Part shown: in pieces, positions 1 through 12,783 of the stretch
Numbering within the stretch: the stretch's first letter is position 1
How the letters are laid out: the number at the start of each line of letters is the position of its first letter
Origin: Cryptomeria japonica
Lineage: Eukaryota > Streptophyta > Pinopsida > Cupressales > Cupressaceae
Direction of reading: 5' to 3'
Assembly (NCBI RefSeq): GCF_030272615.1
Contig: NC_081411.1
Coordinates: forward strand, 185,240,449 to 185,304,448
Length of the DNA stretch: 64,000 nt
The notes under the pieces: generated by a model
Seen by the model: only the letters and a program-made list of their open reading frames with translations
Told to the model about the DNA's origin: nothing
Databases searched by the model: none
Made by a program: the position numbers and the translations under genes

Positions 1-3000
1 CCGTAAACAAGTGAGTAAGGTGTAGCTCCTGTAGGTGTGCGGACACTTGTGTGGTAGGCCCAAAGTGCAGGATTGAGTTGGATATGCCAGTTATGGCTAG
101 TGTCGTCGACTGTCTTTTTGAGGATTTTAAGAATTGTTTTGTTAGACGCCTCAGCTTGGCCATTACCTTGGGGGTAATATGGTGTGGAGAAACGATGAGA
201 GATATGGAAGTGGTCACAGAGTTCACGAACATCCTGATTTTTGAAGGGACGCCCGTTATCAGTGATAATGGAAGTAGGAATCCCATATCGGCAAATGATG
301 TAGTTCAGGATGAAAGTAGCAATTTGTTTCCCTGTAACTTGTGTGAGAGGCACGGCTTCAATCCACTTTGTGAAATACTCTGTGGCTATGATAATGAATT
401 TATGACCATTAGAAGAAGGAGGGTGAATCTTGCCTATGAGATCGAGTCCCCACTAACAAAAGGGCCAAGGAGATGCAAGTGGTTGTAGTTCCTATGCTGG
501 TGCATGTATGAGGTCTCCATGAATTTGACATTGCTTACACTTCTTGACAAATTGATATGAGTCTTTTTCCATAGTAGGCCAGTAATATCCATTCCTGATG
601 AGTTTCTTGGCCAAGGTAGGACCACTAGTATGTGGACCACATATCCCTTCATGCACTTCGCGTAATGCAATCCGAGCTTCGTCACTTTCTAAACATCTAA
701 GAAGAGTGCCATCTAGACCTCGTCGGTATAAGATATCAGCTAGAATGACGTATCGGGAAGATTGGCGAATGAAAGTGCGGCATTGGTTATTCGATAGATC
801 AGGAGGTAGGATATTGTCGCGAAGGTATGTGAATATGGAACCATATAACTGGGATTCAGGACCAACAATGCATATCATTTCAGTAGGAGTGATCTCGTAT
901 GAGGGAATCAGCAGGTTGTCTACCAGGAACTCATAGCAGGTCTCATTTTGCGGTAGATCAATTAGTGAAGCAATTGTAGCCATAGCATCTGCAGCGCGAT
1001 TCTGTTCTCTTGGTATCTGCTCAAAATCTATCTTTGTGAAGTGTTGTTTCAAATCATCTACCAATTGTTTGTAAGGCATTAGTTTTTCATCTTTTGTTTG
1101 GTAATCATCAGTTACTTGATGGATAACCAGTTGAGAATCCCCAAAAACACAAAGTTCTTGAATCTTCCATTGAACCGCAATTCTTAATCCAGTTGTTAAT
1201 GCCTCATATTCTGCTATATTGTTAGTGCAAGGAAATGATAAGCGATATGATTTTGGTATAGAATCGCCCTGAGGAGTTATAAAGAGTATACGTGCTCCTG
1301 CTCCATGCTGTGTGTATGAGCCATCAAAGTATAGTCGCCATGGCTTTGCATGTGATATCGTTAGAATGGACTCATCTGGAAATTCTGACTGTAGAGGAAC
1401 ATCATCTATCATGGGGGCATCTGCTAATTGATCTGCAATTGCTTGTCCTTTGATTGCTTTTCTGTCTACATACTCGATGTCGAATTCACTTAGGATCATT
1501 ACCCACTTGGCCAGTTGCCCAGTAAGTGTAGCTTTGTTGAGAAGATATTTTAGTGGATCAATTCTGGCAATCAACTTAGTTTTGTGAGTGAGCATATAAT
1601 GTCGTAATTTTTGTGAAGCAAAGATCACAGCGAGACATGCACGCTCGATTGGTGTGTAGTTTAGCTCATATCCCACCAATGTGCGACTGATATAGTATAC
1701 TACTTTTTCCTTGCCGTCAGCTATTTGTTGTGCTAGGAGTGCCCCCAGTGCTGTTGGAGTAGCTGATATGTAGAGTAGCAAAGGTTGATCTAGAATTGGT
1801 GGCATCAAAACTGGCGGATTCAAAAGATAGTCTTTGAGCGTCTGAAAAGCTTGTTGACAGTTCTCATCCCATTTGAATTTGATGTTTTTATGTAGCAGGT
1901 GCTGGAAAGGATTACACTTATCTGCAAGTTGTGCTATGAATCTTCGTATGGACTGGAGTCTCCCTTGTAACGATTGAAGTTGACTGATGTTTTTGGGTGG
2001 CGGCATGTCCAAGATAGCCTTGACCTTTGCTGGATCGGCCTCGATTCCTCTTTTAGACACAATGAATCCTAGGAGCTTCCCGGAGGTTACTCCAAAGACA
2101 CATTTCTTTGGGTTTAATCTTACCTTGTATTTTTCCAGCCGATCAAAGACAACTGAAAGTATGTCCAAATGTGTATCTCTGTCTATTGATTTTCCCAAGA
2201 GATCATCAACATAATCTTCCACGGTTATGTGCATGAGATCATGAAAGATAGTGGTCATTGCTCTTTGATATGTAGCACCTGCATTTTTCAGCCCAAAAGG
2301 CATGACATTCCAACAGAAGGTTCCCCATGGACAAGTGAATGATGTTTTGTGTTGATCTTTAGGTGCAATCCTGATTTGATTATAACTAGAAAATCCGTCC
2401 ATTAAAGATAACATTTCATGGCCTGCTGTGAGATCAACGATCAAGTCAATGTTTGGTAATGGGAAATCGTCCTTTGGACAAGCTTTGTTGATATCTCTAA
2501 AATCTGTACATATTCTAATGCTGCGATCTGGTTTACTGACAGGTACTAAATTGGAAATCCATTCGGGATAATCAATTGGGCGTATGAATCTGACATCCAA
2601 TAATTTCTCCAGCTCTGCTTTGACTAGTAATGCCACTTGTGGGTGCATTTTCCTTAATTTCTGTTTTACTGGTTTTGCCCCCGGTTTGACTGTCAAATGA
2701 TGCATTACCAAATCCGGATCTAATCCAGGCATATCAGCATATGACCATGCAAAGTTGATTTGTCATTCCTTGAAGAAGCTTATGAATTTTGCCCTCTCAG
2801 ACTCTGTCAAGGATTGAGCTAAGAATATGTTGTGTGGAACCTCTTCTGTACCAATGTTTGTCTATATAGTCTCCTCTACCAACATGGATGACTTTTCCTC
2901 ATATGATGTTAGGAGAATGTCGAGCCTTCCATCTTCGGGTGCCTCAGAGAGGTTTTCACCCTTAGATACATCCTTTCTTTTTACTTTTTTGGGATCAGAT

Positions 3001-3761
3001 AGCGCCACAGTGTGGTTTTCGCCATAAGACCCTTGTTTTGTTTTTATTTTCACATTTTTGCGACTGGAAGGTCCGACACCCTCACCAAAGTATGCCATGT
3101 TGTTGAGCTCTATGGTGTATCCTACTTTGTGGTCTCCAGGGGGAAGATCATCTCGTATGCTAAGATAGTCGATAATAGCTTCGTCATTTTGAAATGTATC
3201 AAATTGTGCTGGTCCTTCATGATCCCAGTCAATGAGTTGGGGGTGAACAAGGGGAAGGTCTTTAATATTTTCAGAGTTTGCAGGGCAAAGAGTGAAGATG
3301 TGGTTATATTCAGGTATGTCGAGGCAATCATCGAGGTCATCAATGGTACTCTCCTCATCAGTTTCGATCATGAGCGGATCCAAATTGTCATCACTAGTAG
3401 CGCCTTCCGGGACAGGTGTCCTCATCCTATGTGATTTCAACCTAGGACCTTGAAACGAAGACTGTGCGGGATCCTTATGGGTTGATTCTTGACCAACTCT
3501 AAACTTTTTGTAAAATTCCTCCTCTTCTGTAGGTTCATCTGGCTCTCTAAATGTCTCCGTGAGCTCATAGTCACTGGAGGATTTGTCTGAACCCCATTCC
3601 CATTCATTGGAATCTGTGGAATAGTAGTCCTCTTGTTGAATTTCAGCAACTTTGATTTGTGAGGTCCTTTCTGTTCTTTTATTGTGAATCTTGGAATTCA
3701 GAAAACCAAGTCCCTTTGAGCGTTCCCTTCTTACAGTCAATTCAGGTTGTAAGGGCTCCAT
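1..3761 (-). pseudogene. pol of retrotransposon 1: RT, RNase H, second RNase H, integrase (broken, 5' part of window)
   Basis: The main open stretch is 2732-492 (746 codons). Reverse transcriptase is clear: a VPVSKPDRSIRICTDFRDIN block, VMPFGLKNAGATYQRAM, and an intact catalytic EDYVDDLL. RNase H follows (LLLYISATPTALGALL), then a second RNase H (WRLYFDGSYTQHGAGA, AEYEALTTGL, VFGDSQLV), then the integrase H-H-C-C finger (H.. CKQCQIHGD). Stops at 2862-2864, 2763-2765, 492-494 and 453-455 lie in the same frame with homology running through them. After 453 the integrase core continues to the window edge, showing ITDNG and NGQAEASNK, the second D and the E of the catalytic triad. The acidic, low-complexity stretch 2862-3761 links protease to RT. 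Confidence 0.9.
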
Positions 3762-6700
3762 GACACCTCTTTGCGTAACCCGAGAGGGCTTTTTCCATCA
3801 TACCCGAATCTTTGCAGAATTTTGAAGCCTTTGCCATAATTCTCATAGGGTATATTAATCTGATCATGTGTGTCCTCTTCAATATCTTTGTAGAGCATTT
3901 TGTATAAATTTTCCTCTTCTAGTTCGCCCCATCTTTGAAAGATAGTAGGATCCCATTTGAGTATCATAATGGAGATTTGCTTGTTAGGATGTGGCCTCCC
4001 ATATTCTTTTGGAGAACTCATGACTTGTCGTAAAAACATTGTTTGATTCAAAGTGTATTCTCCCATGCCTTTGTCTTGAAACTTGCCTCTAAGTTCACCT
4101 TGTTTGGATGTCGAGGGTTTTAATGACTCAGGATCAATGTATGCCGAAGAAGGAGTAGCCTCACGATTACTGGGAATGATAGTCTCAGTATGTGATCTCA
4201 AGTTATTGCAATATATGAACGGATTTGGATCACCATTGACTGTTACCTCGACTCCATTATGAGGAAACTTAATGCATTGATGATATGTCGATGGGACTGC
4301 CCTCATTTCATGAATCCAAGGACGTCCTAGCAATATGTTATATGTGAGATCTAGATCTAGGACTTGACAAACCACATCCTTTGTGACTGGTGCTATTCTT
4401 AGCGGTAAGGTAACTGTGCCCTTGGATGAGCGCTCTTCATCATCATATGCCTTGATGGTGATTTGGTTTGTAGAATTCACAGCTTTGTCAGAATATCCCA
4501 ATTGTTTAATGGTGCTCAATGTACAAATGTTTAGACCTGCTCCTCCATCTATCAGGACTCGCTTTATTCGATGTTTATGTATGAAGGCTTCAACGTGTAA
4601 AGGTGCATTATGAGGCTGACTTATGGAAGCGTCATCGGCTTTTGTGAACGTAAGGGAATGCGGAATGGAAAGGTATCCCACCATGGCTTGAAATTGGTCC
4701 ACATTCCGATCAGTAGGGACGGCGGTGTCTCTCAAGATTTTGTCAAGGATAGCTTTATGAGCAGGGGATATACGTAAGAGCTCAAGGATGGAGATGAGCG
4801 TGGGTGTCTTCCCTAACTGTTCTACAAGGTCATACTTAGGCTTGGTAGATGAGGAAGCGGTGTTTTTAGTGGAGGCACCTGGCAATGTGATTTTACCTCA
4901 ACGAGTTGTAATATGACATTCGGAGGTAGACTCGGACGAAGATCCTACACCCCTTAGGACAATCTTGGGTCGCTGAGGAGGATTCTCAGGATTTTTGTTC
5001 TTGATAGTGATAGTAGAGATATGATTGTCCATCGAGATGTGATTGATAGTAGAATCATAATTGTAAGGTGCTCTAGTGTAATTGGCTTGATCATCTGTGA
5101 CTTTGCCTTTTCCTTTGTCATGTTTTGGGAATGGTTCCTTAAACACCTCATGTTCTTGATTAGATGAATGTCCCTCAATCTCAATATCGCCTCTATCAAT
5201 GAGATCTTGCACAATGTTCTTCAATCGATGGCAATTACCTATCTTATGACCCTTGCTCTTATGAAATTCACAATACTCATCATCATTCCACCAATTTGGT
5301 TTGACCTTTGGTTCATATGGAGGAAAGTCTGGAACTGTGATCACCTTGTTTGCCACAAGCTTTTTGAATACTGATTCAAGTGGTTCTCCCAATGGGGTGT
5401 ACTTCCTTTGTGGTTTAGAAGTTGTTTGAGTGTTCACTTGATTATTTGTAGAACTTGATCCAGAAAAGATGAACTTTGGTCTCACTGTATTGGCATCAAC
5501 AACACCATCATTAACTGTGTTCTTGTTCTTGTTCCAAAATTTTGGTTTATCCTTTCCTTTAAAGTCATCTTTGTTTTCTTTGAATATCTTGATGATTCCT
5601 TGTTCAATTAAGACCTTTTCTGTTGCTAGGCCCTTTTCAATAACATCCTTGAATGTAGACAAACAAGCTTTTCTGAGATCATAGCCAATAGCCTTGTTAA
5701 CGTTTTGTGTGAACATTTCTACCATTTGTTTCTGTGGGATTTCGCAAGAGCATCTGCTAGCTAGATTTCTCCATCTCTGTAAAAATGTTGCGAAAGATTA
5801 TCCTTCCTTTTGTTTCGTATTGCACAAGGTAGTAACTGAGACATCTGTTTCTATATTGTAAGAGAAATGTTGAATGAATGCCTCTGCTAAGTCGCCCCAT
5901 GACTTAATACCAGGAGGTAATTGAGAAAACCATTCCATAGCTTGATCGCCTAAGCTCTATGGGAACAACCTCATCAAGTATGTTTCTTCTGCCGCTACCT
6001 CAATGTAGGCTGTGAAGAATTGTCTTATGTGTGCCTTGGGGTCTCCTTTCCCTCTATACTTGTCAAATTTTGGCGTCACAAAGTGTGCAGGAAACGGAGG
6101 CATTGGAATGCTCTTATCAAAGGGATAAGGACATATATCTCTCATAGTGTAGGTTGGTTTTGATGTACTCATGTCCTCCATTTTCTTTTGTAAATCTCTT
6201 ATTTGTTGCTCCAAATTGTTTTTAGGAGGAGATTGATTTCTTGTAGGATACCCCATGTTTGAGACACCCATTTGAGGAGGAGCTTGTTGCATGTATGGAT
6301 GATACTGATCGTAGACATGTCCATATGGAGGTCTATATTGGTGCGGCATATATGGAGCACTTGGCATAACTTCTTGTTGGGGAACCCCATATCTGTTTTG
6401 TGCATATATACCATATTCAATAGGCATTTCATTTTCCATTGTGTTGCCCCCAATTTTGACATGAGGTTTCCTTGTGTCAAAATTTTGAGGATGCCTTTGA
6501 GTATCCACTTGTTTTGATTGATCCATACCTTGAGCATGTGATTGAGCATATCTATCCACATAAGGCTTCCCTGATGGTCTTCGAAGGTAAGTATCATATG
6601 TTTGAGCTTGTGTATGTGGGATTGCTGGTTTTTGAAGCAAAACTGATGGTGACTCAGGCATTATATTCGGTCCTCTATTTCCTCCACTATTTGGTCTCCT

Positions 6701-7111
6701 TTGATCCATGTTGGGTTGAGTTTGTTGTGAGGGTTGACTTTCCATAAGTTGAGACATATCAAAGTCATGAGGTATTTTAACTCCACTTTGTGCCATCATG
6801 TGTAAAAAGTATTGGCGATCCCTTCTCATTATCTCTTCAACCAATCTATTGAAATGAGGATTCATTATGGATTCTTCTATGTCTGCTGATAGTATTGAAG
6901 AGTTCTCCATATTGTCATTATGTGTAGCATTGTTGTTTATAGTGTTTGCGCTTTCCATATTTGGATTATTTCTATAAACATCCATGTCTGGTAATGTAGT
7001 GTGCTCAAGATTGAAGAATAAATCATTGTCATACTCATAAGAACTCATATTTGTGGATTCTTGAGCTTCTTTAGCTATTCTCCTAGATTTTTGAAGGCGG
7101 GTTTCAACCAT
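3737..7111 (-). pseudogene. gag-protease region of retrotransposon 1 (broken)
   Basis: The frame starts at a true ATG (7111-7109) and encodes a capsid-type Gag followed by an aspartic protease. A Cys/His segment (CEFHKSKGHKIGNCH) resembles a gag zinc knuckle, and LIDGGAGLNI carries the protease active-site region (D-G-G instead of the common D-S/T-G). The segment ends in a glycine-rich G-patch-like stretch (KGFKILQRFGYDGKSPLGL). The frame is interrupted by stops at 5957-5959, 5798-5800 and 4898-4900, with recognisable homologous coding continuing in the same frame past each. Near 3760 the coding frame changes, compatible with loss of one base in a G run, and pol continues in the other frame. 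In life Gag would package RNA and the protease would mature Gag-Pol. Confidence 0.85.
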
Positions 7112-7593
7112 GAACTAGGTGTTTGACCAAGATGTGAGAGACTAGATGAAAAATGAAAAGAGTATGGAAGACCAAGAGTTGTATGAAGTGTAAATGAATC
7201 TTGAGGTGTACTTGCAATGTCCAAAGTGTAAGACCAAGTATGTAAGTAGTAGAGTAGGTGTGACTTCCAAAGAGAGGATTGTTTCTCTTGACGAGGTAAG
7301 CTGACCTTGACTCTAAGTAAGACCAAATGAGACCCAAAGGTAAGAAACCTTGATGAGGGACCACTTAGCAAAGTGTAGTTGTATGTAGTGTGTTGAAAGA
7401 GTATAGTGAGGACAAGCAAGTGACCTTTTTGACTCAAGTTTAGACAAGTATAAATGTAAAATGAGATGTGAAGAAATGATGGACTGTTGAGACCTTGGAA
7501 CAGGTTGAATGCTAGATGAAACCTGAAGAGACAACCTAGGAAGCTCAAGTATTTCGAAACTGATTTCCTTTGTTTGCTGGACTGTAAAAGTTT

Positions 7594-9230
7594 TCAATTC
7601 CTGACACAGACGCCTCTGTATACTTCATAGATGCGATTTCCAGACACAGACGCCTCTGTGTTATACACAGACACTGCTAAAAACACAGGCACTATTCTGC
7701 CCTTCACAGACGCGCTTAGATGACCCAGACACGGTTAAAACAGACACAGACGCATTTCTGTAAACTTCGTGCAATTTTTCCAATCTGTGAAGTTGTTTTG
7801 TTGTGACCAAATCCGACTGTTTGACTGTTTTTCGTGACAAGAGGACACAATATTGATGAGGACTCAATGTTTACAAGTGTTTAGACTCCAAAAGTGTGTT
7901 GTTTGATGTAAAATGTTTTGCATACACTTGAAGACACAAAAGACACAATGTTTTGTTGTTTGGTCTTGAATGTTTGAGTGTTTAGCATAAAACAAGCACA
8001 AATCTTATGGTTGGCCAAGACAATAGTTGTTGATCCCACATAGGGTTTTACCCCTGAGGCTACGCTATTCAGAGTGGATACTTAGATGTTTGACCTCATT
8101 GGCTCTACCCTCGGCACTCACTTCTCGGGTCAGCCAAGCATCAGTCCCCATGAAAACTCCCCATGACGAACTTTGTATCTCTACTAAGAACCGTATGTGT
8201 GTGGGCCACTACCAGAGGTCCGACCTCCTGCCTCAACAACTAGAAGGATTTGGGCTTCTAAAACAAAAAGGTGCTAGTAAGGGCATCCGCTCGTGTGGCC
8301 ATACATGCGGCACTTTCAGCTCTGTAAATACAGAAGGCTCCCAACCGGTAGGGGTTATGCCCTACAAATGATCAAATAAATTTGATCAAACGGGTTTATG
8401 GGGAGACATAGTGTCGGTATGAACTAATCAACACACGTTATTCATAGTTTTCACCATGAATACATTTGTTTATAGTGGCTTGGAAGAAGATGGCTTTTCT
8501 TTTGCTACCACTTGGGTCGTTCTCTTCTCACTAGTAGTCCTAATGACCACACGGGAAGATAGGCCCTCTAAAGATTAAACAAAAAGAGCCTATTGCTCAA
8601 GACACAAAAGACAATGATTCAATTTTAGTGCACCAATGGAAGTGTTTGTTAATCTATGAAAATAAGGCACACAACAAAATTACAAAACCCTAGCCAAGGC
8701 CCTGCAACAAAATTGTTAGTAGTTTGGGTTGTTTCAAATGACAACCCCTTCCTGCAAGCACACAAGTTAGGTAAATTTTAGAAAACCCAAAAAGACTTTG
8801 TGAAAAGGGGCCTTCAACAAAAATGTTTTTGCCTCCAAAGCAAGCTGCACAAACTTAGTTAACTAGATCTGCAAGGATTAGTGCAAAAATAAACCAGATC
8901 TGAAACCCTAAGTATGAAATCCAAAAACCTGAATCAAAGAAAAATTGAAAAATTTCAAAACAGAAGACACAGACGCAGTTATACCAAACACAGACACGTC
9001 TGTATGACACAGACGCGGTTCTGTGATGCACAGACGCACTTAGAGAACACATACGCTTTTCCCGAACATAGACGCGATCAGATCTAACACAGACGCGTTT
9101 CGGACACACAGACGCGGTTCCAGAAACCTGCAAAATAAAATCTGGCAAAAACACAGGCGCGATTCCCGATACCGCAGACGCTTCTGAAACTCAAAGACGC
9201 AATCCGAATGCTCACAGACGCGGAAATACC
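7594..9230. repeat. Two clusters of a CACAGACGC-type motif in the untranslated leader of retrotransposon 1
   Basis: About 8 degenerate copies lie at 7594-7760 and about 12 at 8960-9230, all in one orientation (ACACAGACGC plus strand, GCGTCTGTGT minus strand), spaced roughly 15-30 bp. The stretch between them (7770-8950) has no convincing gene. Short ORFs on both strands there show no family resemblance. The whole block lies between the primer site and the gag ATG, so it would be transcribed as leader RNA. Confidence 0.75.
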
Positions 9231-9311
9231 TAAAATGTCGTCGAAAATTGTCCGATCTGCAACTTCAAAAATGCAAAATCTGCAACATAAATGTTAAATG
9301 CAAAGGGACAA

Positions 9312-9334
9312 GGGTCCCACCAGGCGTGCCAAAA
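9312..9334 (-). other. Primer-binding-like site of retrotransposon 1
   Basis: Just inside the LTR end the minus strand reads TTTTGGCACGCCTGGTGGGA. Its position and the TGGCRCGCC-type start fit a tRNA-complementary primer site. I cannot name the tRNA with certainty. Confidence 0.45.
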
Positions 9335-10106
9335 TGTGTATGGTGAAAATGGATAACAATAACAACAATATTGAAAGGCTAAATGAATCCAACCACTAAA
9401 CCCTAGCCTAACAATGAACAAAGATCCACCATAACATATGAAGATTACCTAAGACAATGCAAATAACTCAAAATCACAAAGATTATACCATCACATGTCC
9501 AATAGGGTTTTGATCTCCATTCTTCCTATCTCCATTGATCTTGCTTGATATTTTTGCTCTCAGATTTTTGTATGCACAAGAGCTCAACAAAGAACGGAAT
9601 GTGGTTGCAAGTAGGATCGTAGTGTAGCCAAGTCCTCCCAAAATTGTTCATTAGGGTTTGACAATGAAGGAAGCATCTTCTTAAATAGAAGACACAATAA
9701 GAAATGGAGGGTTAAGATTGAGAGGTGTAAAAAGAGAGGTCGGCTAGGATTAGAGGGTAGGTAATAGAAATACCAAAATAATGAAAGAAGTAGGTAGTGT
9801 AGAAAATAAGAGATGAATGACATGTGTCATGTGTAGAAAAAGATAATGAATTAATTAAATAAATAAAGATTTATTTAATTAATAGAGGAAATGGGATAAT
9901 TAAATAAATAAAATATTTATTTAATTTAGGAAAGGGATAATTTAAATAAATAAATGTATTTATTTAAATAAGAAATAAGGCTAGAAGAGGATAAATGAAT
10001 TAATTAAATAAATAAAAATTTATTTAATTAATAGAAGAATTAGGCTTAGATAATTAAATAAATAAAATATTTATTTAATTAGACTGGACAATTTTAGGTG
10101 TCTACA
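9335..10106 (-). repeat. 5' LTR of retrotransposon 1 (772 bp)
   Basis: On the minus strand it starts TGTAGACACCTAAAATTGTC at 10106 and ends ACCATACACA at 9335, giving TGT...ACA termini. A primer-binding-like stretch follows directly. A TATA-like CTATTTAAG lies near 9687-9679 on the minus strand. The first 260 bp contain five AT-rich palindromes, listed separately. The left partner LTR is outside the window, so identity and age cannot be estimated. Confidence 0.75.
9844..10080. repeat. Five consecutive AT-rich palindromes in the U3 of LTR 1
   Basis: Five blocks of the form TTAATTAAATAAAT-spacer-ATTTATTTAATTAA occur about every 45-60 bp, separated by short GA-rich linkers. Each can fold back on itself. 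Similar AT palindromes occur in the LTR of retrotransposon 2 (about 17210-17330). Their place at the start of the LTR suggests a U3 regulatory or structural role, but this is inference. Confidence 0.8.
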
Positions 10107-12783
10107 CCTTCTATTGGAACGTCATGCCATTTGAGCTTAAAAATGCAAGAGAAACTCACCAAAGAGCGGTAACTACTATCTTTCATGATATGATGCATAA
10201 GAATATGGAAGACTATGAATAGATCCACACATATTCATGAGCTAGGCCTTATACTAGACAAAATTGAAAAATTCAAACTCTGGCTAAATCCAAAAAAGTG
10301 TGCATTCGGGGTAACATCGGGGAAATTACTTGGCTACATCATTTCAAAGAAGGGAATCAAGGTTGATCCTAAGAAGGTCCAAGCTATAATAGAAATGCTG
10401 CCTCTGAAGAACATCAATCAAATGAGAAGTTTATAGGGACGTCTTCAATCAATCAGATGCTTTATTTCTCAACTGGCAAACAAAGCTCAACCTTTCACAA
10501 AAGTATTGAGGAAAGGAGTAATATACAACTGGGATCAAGAATGTGAACAACACCTTCAACAAATCAAAGAATACATATCCAATCCACCAATATTGATGCC
10601 ACCAATTCAGGGTAAACTATTGATCTTATACATATCAGCTATTGATTCATCATTGGGGGAACTTCTAGCACAACAGGATGAAAATAAAAAAGAGAGAGCT
10701 ATATATTACATCAACAAAACATTGGTGTCTTATGAAATGAACTATATTATAATAGAAAAAGCATGCTTGGCATTGGTCTTTGCATCACAAAAATTGAGAC
10801 ACTACATGTTAGCACATTCCATCAAGCTAGTAGCTAAGATTGATCTGCTCAAATATCTTCTCAACAAAGAAACTCTTGCAGGAAGATTGGCTAAATGGGT
10901 CATGGTTCTTACAGAGTTTGATATTGAATATGTAGAATGCAAAGCCATCAAACGACAAGTAATTACAAATCAACTTGTTGATGCTCTACTTGAAGACACT
11001 CAACCGTTGCATATAGAATTTCCAGATGAATCAATAATGCACCTTACTCAACAATCATGGAAGATGTTCTTTGATGGATCTTTCACTCAACATGGTTCTG
11101 GTGATAAAATAATTTTTATTACTACTCAAAAGTATTCAATCCTGAAGGCTTACAAGATTCTTTTCCCTTGTACAAACAACATTATAGAGTATGAAGCTCT
11201 GGTAAACGGGATCAAGTTGGCTATCGAATGGAAGGTTTTGGAATTAGACATATATGGAGATTCTCAGCTAATCACCAATCAAATCAATGATACATATCAG
11301 ACTCAAGATGATAAACTGATGCCTTATAAGAGAATGGTGGATGCTCTCAAGAAATATTTTACTTTTGTATCATTCTAGCAGATTCCCAGATCCACAAACA
11401 GAGCAGCAGATGCTATGGCCACCTTGGCATCCATACCAGAGTTACAAGAATCTAATTTTTTATTTGAATTTCTGGTGGAAGATTTACATTACCCTGCCTA
11501 TGATTCTCCTAAGTCCTAGATGGTCTATTCTATTATTGGACATGACTCATCTCACTACAGCCACATTTACTCTTATCTGTGTGATTAGATCATCCCTAAA
11601 AATATTACCCATAATGAGAAAAGGAACCTAACCCGAAATGCTTCACGGTACATCACCATCGCTAATGATCTATTTAGGTGAGGGTTGGATGGTACTTTTC
11701 TTAGGTGTCTAGAAACTAAAGAGACCCAACGTGCATTATTAGAAGTCCATGAAGGTATTTGTGGATCTCATTCAAATGGTCTTACTTTAGCTTGGAAACT
11801 ACTACGAGCTGGCTACTACTGACCAGACATGTTGAAGGATTCTATAAAGTTTTCTAAAACTTGTGAGAAGTGTCAGCTACATGGGAATCTCATACCCTTC
11901 ATTACACATTGGCATTTTTAGCAATGGGCCTTTGATCTCATTGGTCAAATATATCCTGCATCATCTAACGGACACAAATTTATTATAACTATCACTGAGT
12001 ATTTCACTAAGTGGGTATATGTGGTTCCGCTCATCAAAGCAACCGGTAAACAAGTAGCTCTATTCATCCTAAACCATATCATTTACAAGTATGGGGTACC
12101 TTCGTCCATCATGACTGACAATGGAGGACAATTCAAGAATAAAGATCTAGATGAGCTGTGTGAAAAATTCAAAATAAAACAGCACTGGTCATTCATATAT
12201 TACTCTTAAGGTAATGGACAAGTTGAGGCATCTAATTAAAATCCGCTAACTATCTTACACAAGACTGTGAACAAATCTGGGAGGGATTGGCATCTACAAC
12301 TCAATCCTGCTCTATGGGCTTATAGAACAAGTATTAGAACATCTACTAAGGCTACACCTTTTTCTTTGGTGTATGGATCTGAAGAAGTATTACCTATTGA
12401 AGTGGAAAGACCATCTCTAAGAGTTTCTTTGCAAGGTCTTGTTACTAATGAAGACTATAGAATATCTAGATTGCAAGAACTCGAGTTGCCGGATTAACGC
12501 CAACATGTGGCGTTTGATCATCTGAGAGTGTGTCAAAAGATAATGTCCAGAGGTTATAACAAGAAGGTTAGACAACGATAATTTCAGGTTGGTGACCTTG
12601 TTCAGAGAGAAGATCCTAAAAATCAACAGTTTCAAGACAACAAAGGGAAGTTTGAACCCAACTAGTCGAGTCCCTACATCGTTACTGCAGTCTTTGGCTC
12701 TAGTGCCTATTAGCTCTCAACATCGAAAGGAGAACAGCTCCATGAACCGATCAACACCATCTAGTTGAAGAAATTATTTACTT
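10107..12783 (+). pseudogene. pol 3' part of retrotransposon 2: RT end, RNase H domains, integrase (broken)
   Basis: It begins in RT (WNVMPFELKN). The catalytic YVDD is missing: the frame reads MEDYE-stop at about 10205-10222 and resumes shifted (NRSTHIHEL), so a small deletion removed the box. RNase H is at about 10510-10960, with the second RNase H (KMFFDGSFTQHGSGD, YGDSQLI) at 11050-11380. The integrase finger (HEGICGS.., CEKCQLHGN) and core (ITEYFTKW, MTDNGGQF, GNGQVEASN) lie at 11740-12260. A chromodomain-free tail (GDLVQREDP) ends near 12783. There are more than ten in-frame stops, for example at 10434, 11377, 11517, 11820 and 12207. It is not functional. Confidence 0.88.

Larger units (their letters stand above)
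1..10106 (-). mobile_element. Ty3/gypsy Tat-like LTR retrotransposon 1, truncated by the window edge
   Basis: Reading leftwards, the element has a 5' LTR (9335-10106), a primer-binding-like site, a 2.2-kb untranslated leader, gag-protease (7111-3737) and pol (3761-1). Pol order is reverse transcriptase, RNase H, a second RNase H of the type called archaeal-like, then integrase, the order known for the Tat/Ogre group. The rest of integrase and the 3' LTR lie left of base 1. The right end is placed at 10106 because the minus strand begins TGTAGACACC there and RT coding of another element resumes at 10107. The 5 bp CCTTC (10107-10111) should recur at the far left end as target duplication. Several in-frame stops and one frameshift make it non-autonomous. 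Confidence 0.9.

Noticed and set aside
8027..8371. 114-codon plus-strand ORF as a gene
   Set aside because: It lies in the leader of retrotransposon 1 on the opposite strand, with no domain and no splice or start context.
9844..10080. CRISPR-like spaced palindromes
   Set aside because: Plant nuclear DNA. The units are AT palindromes inside an LTR, with similar short linkers rather than unique spacers.
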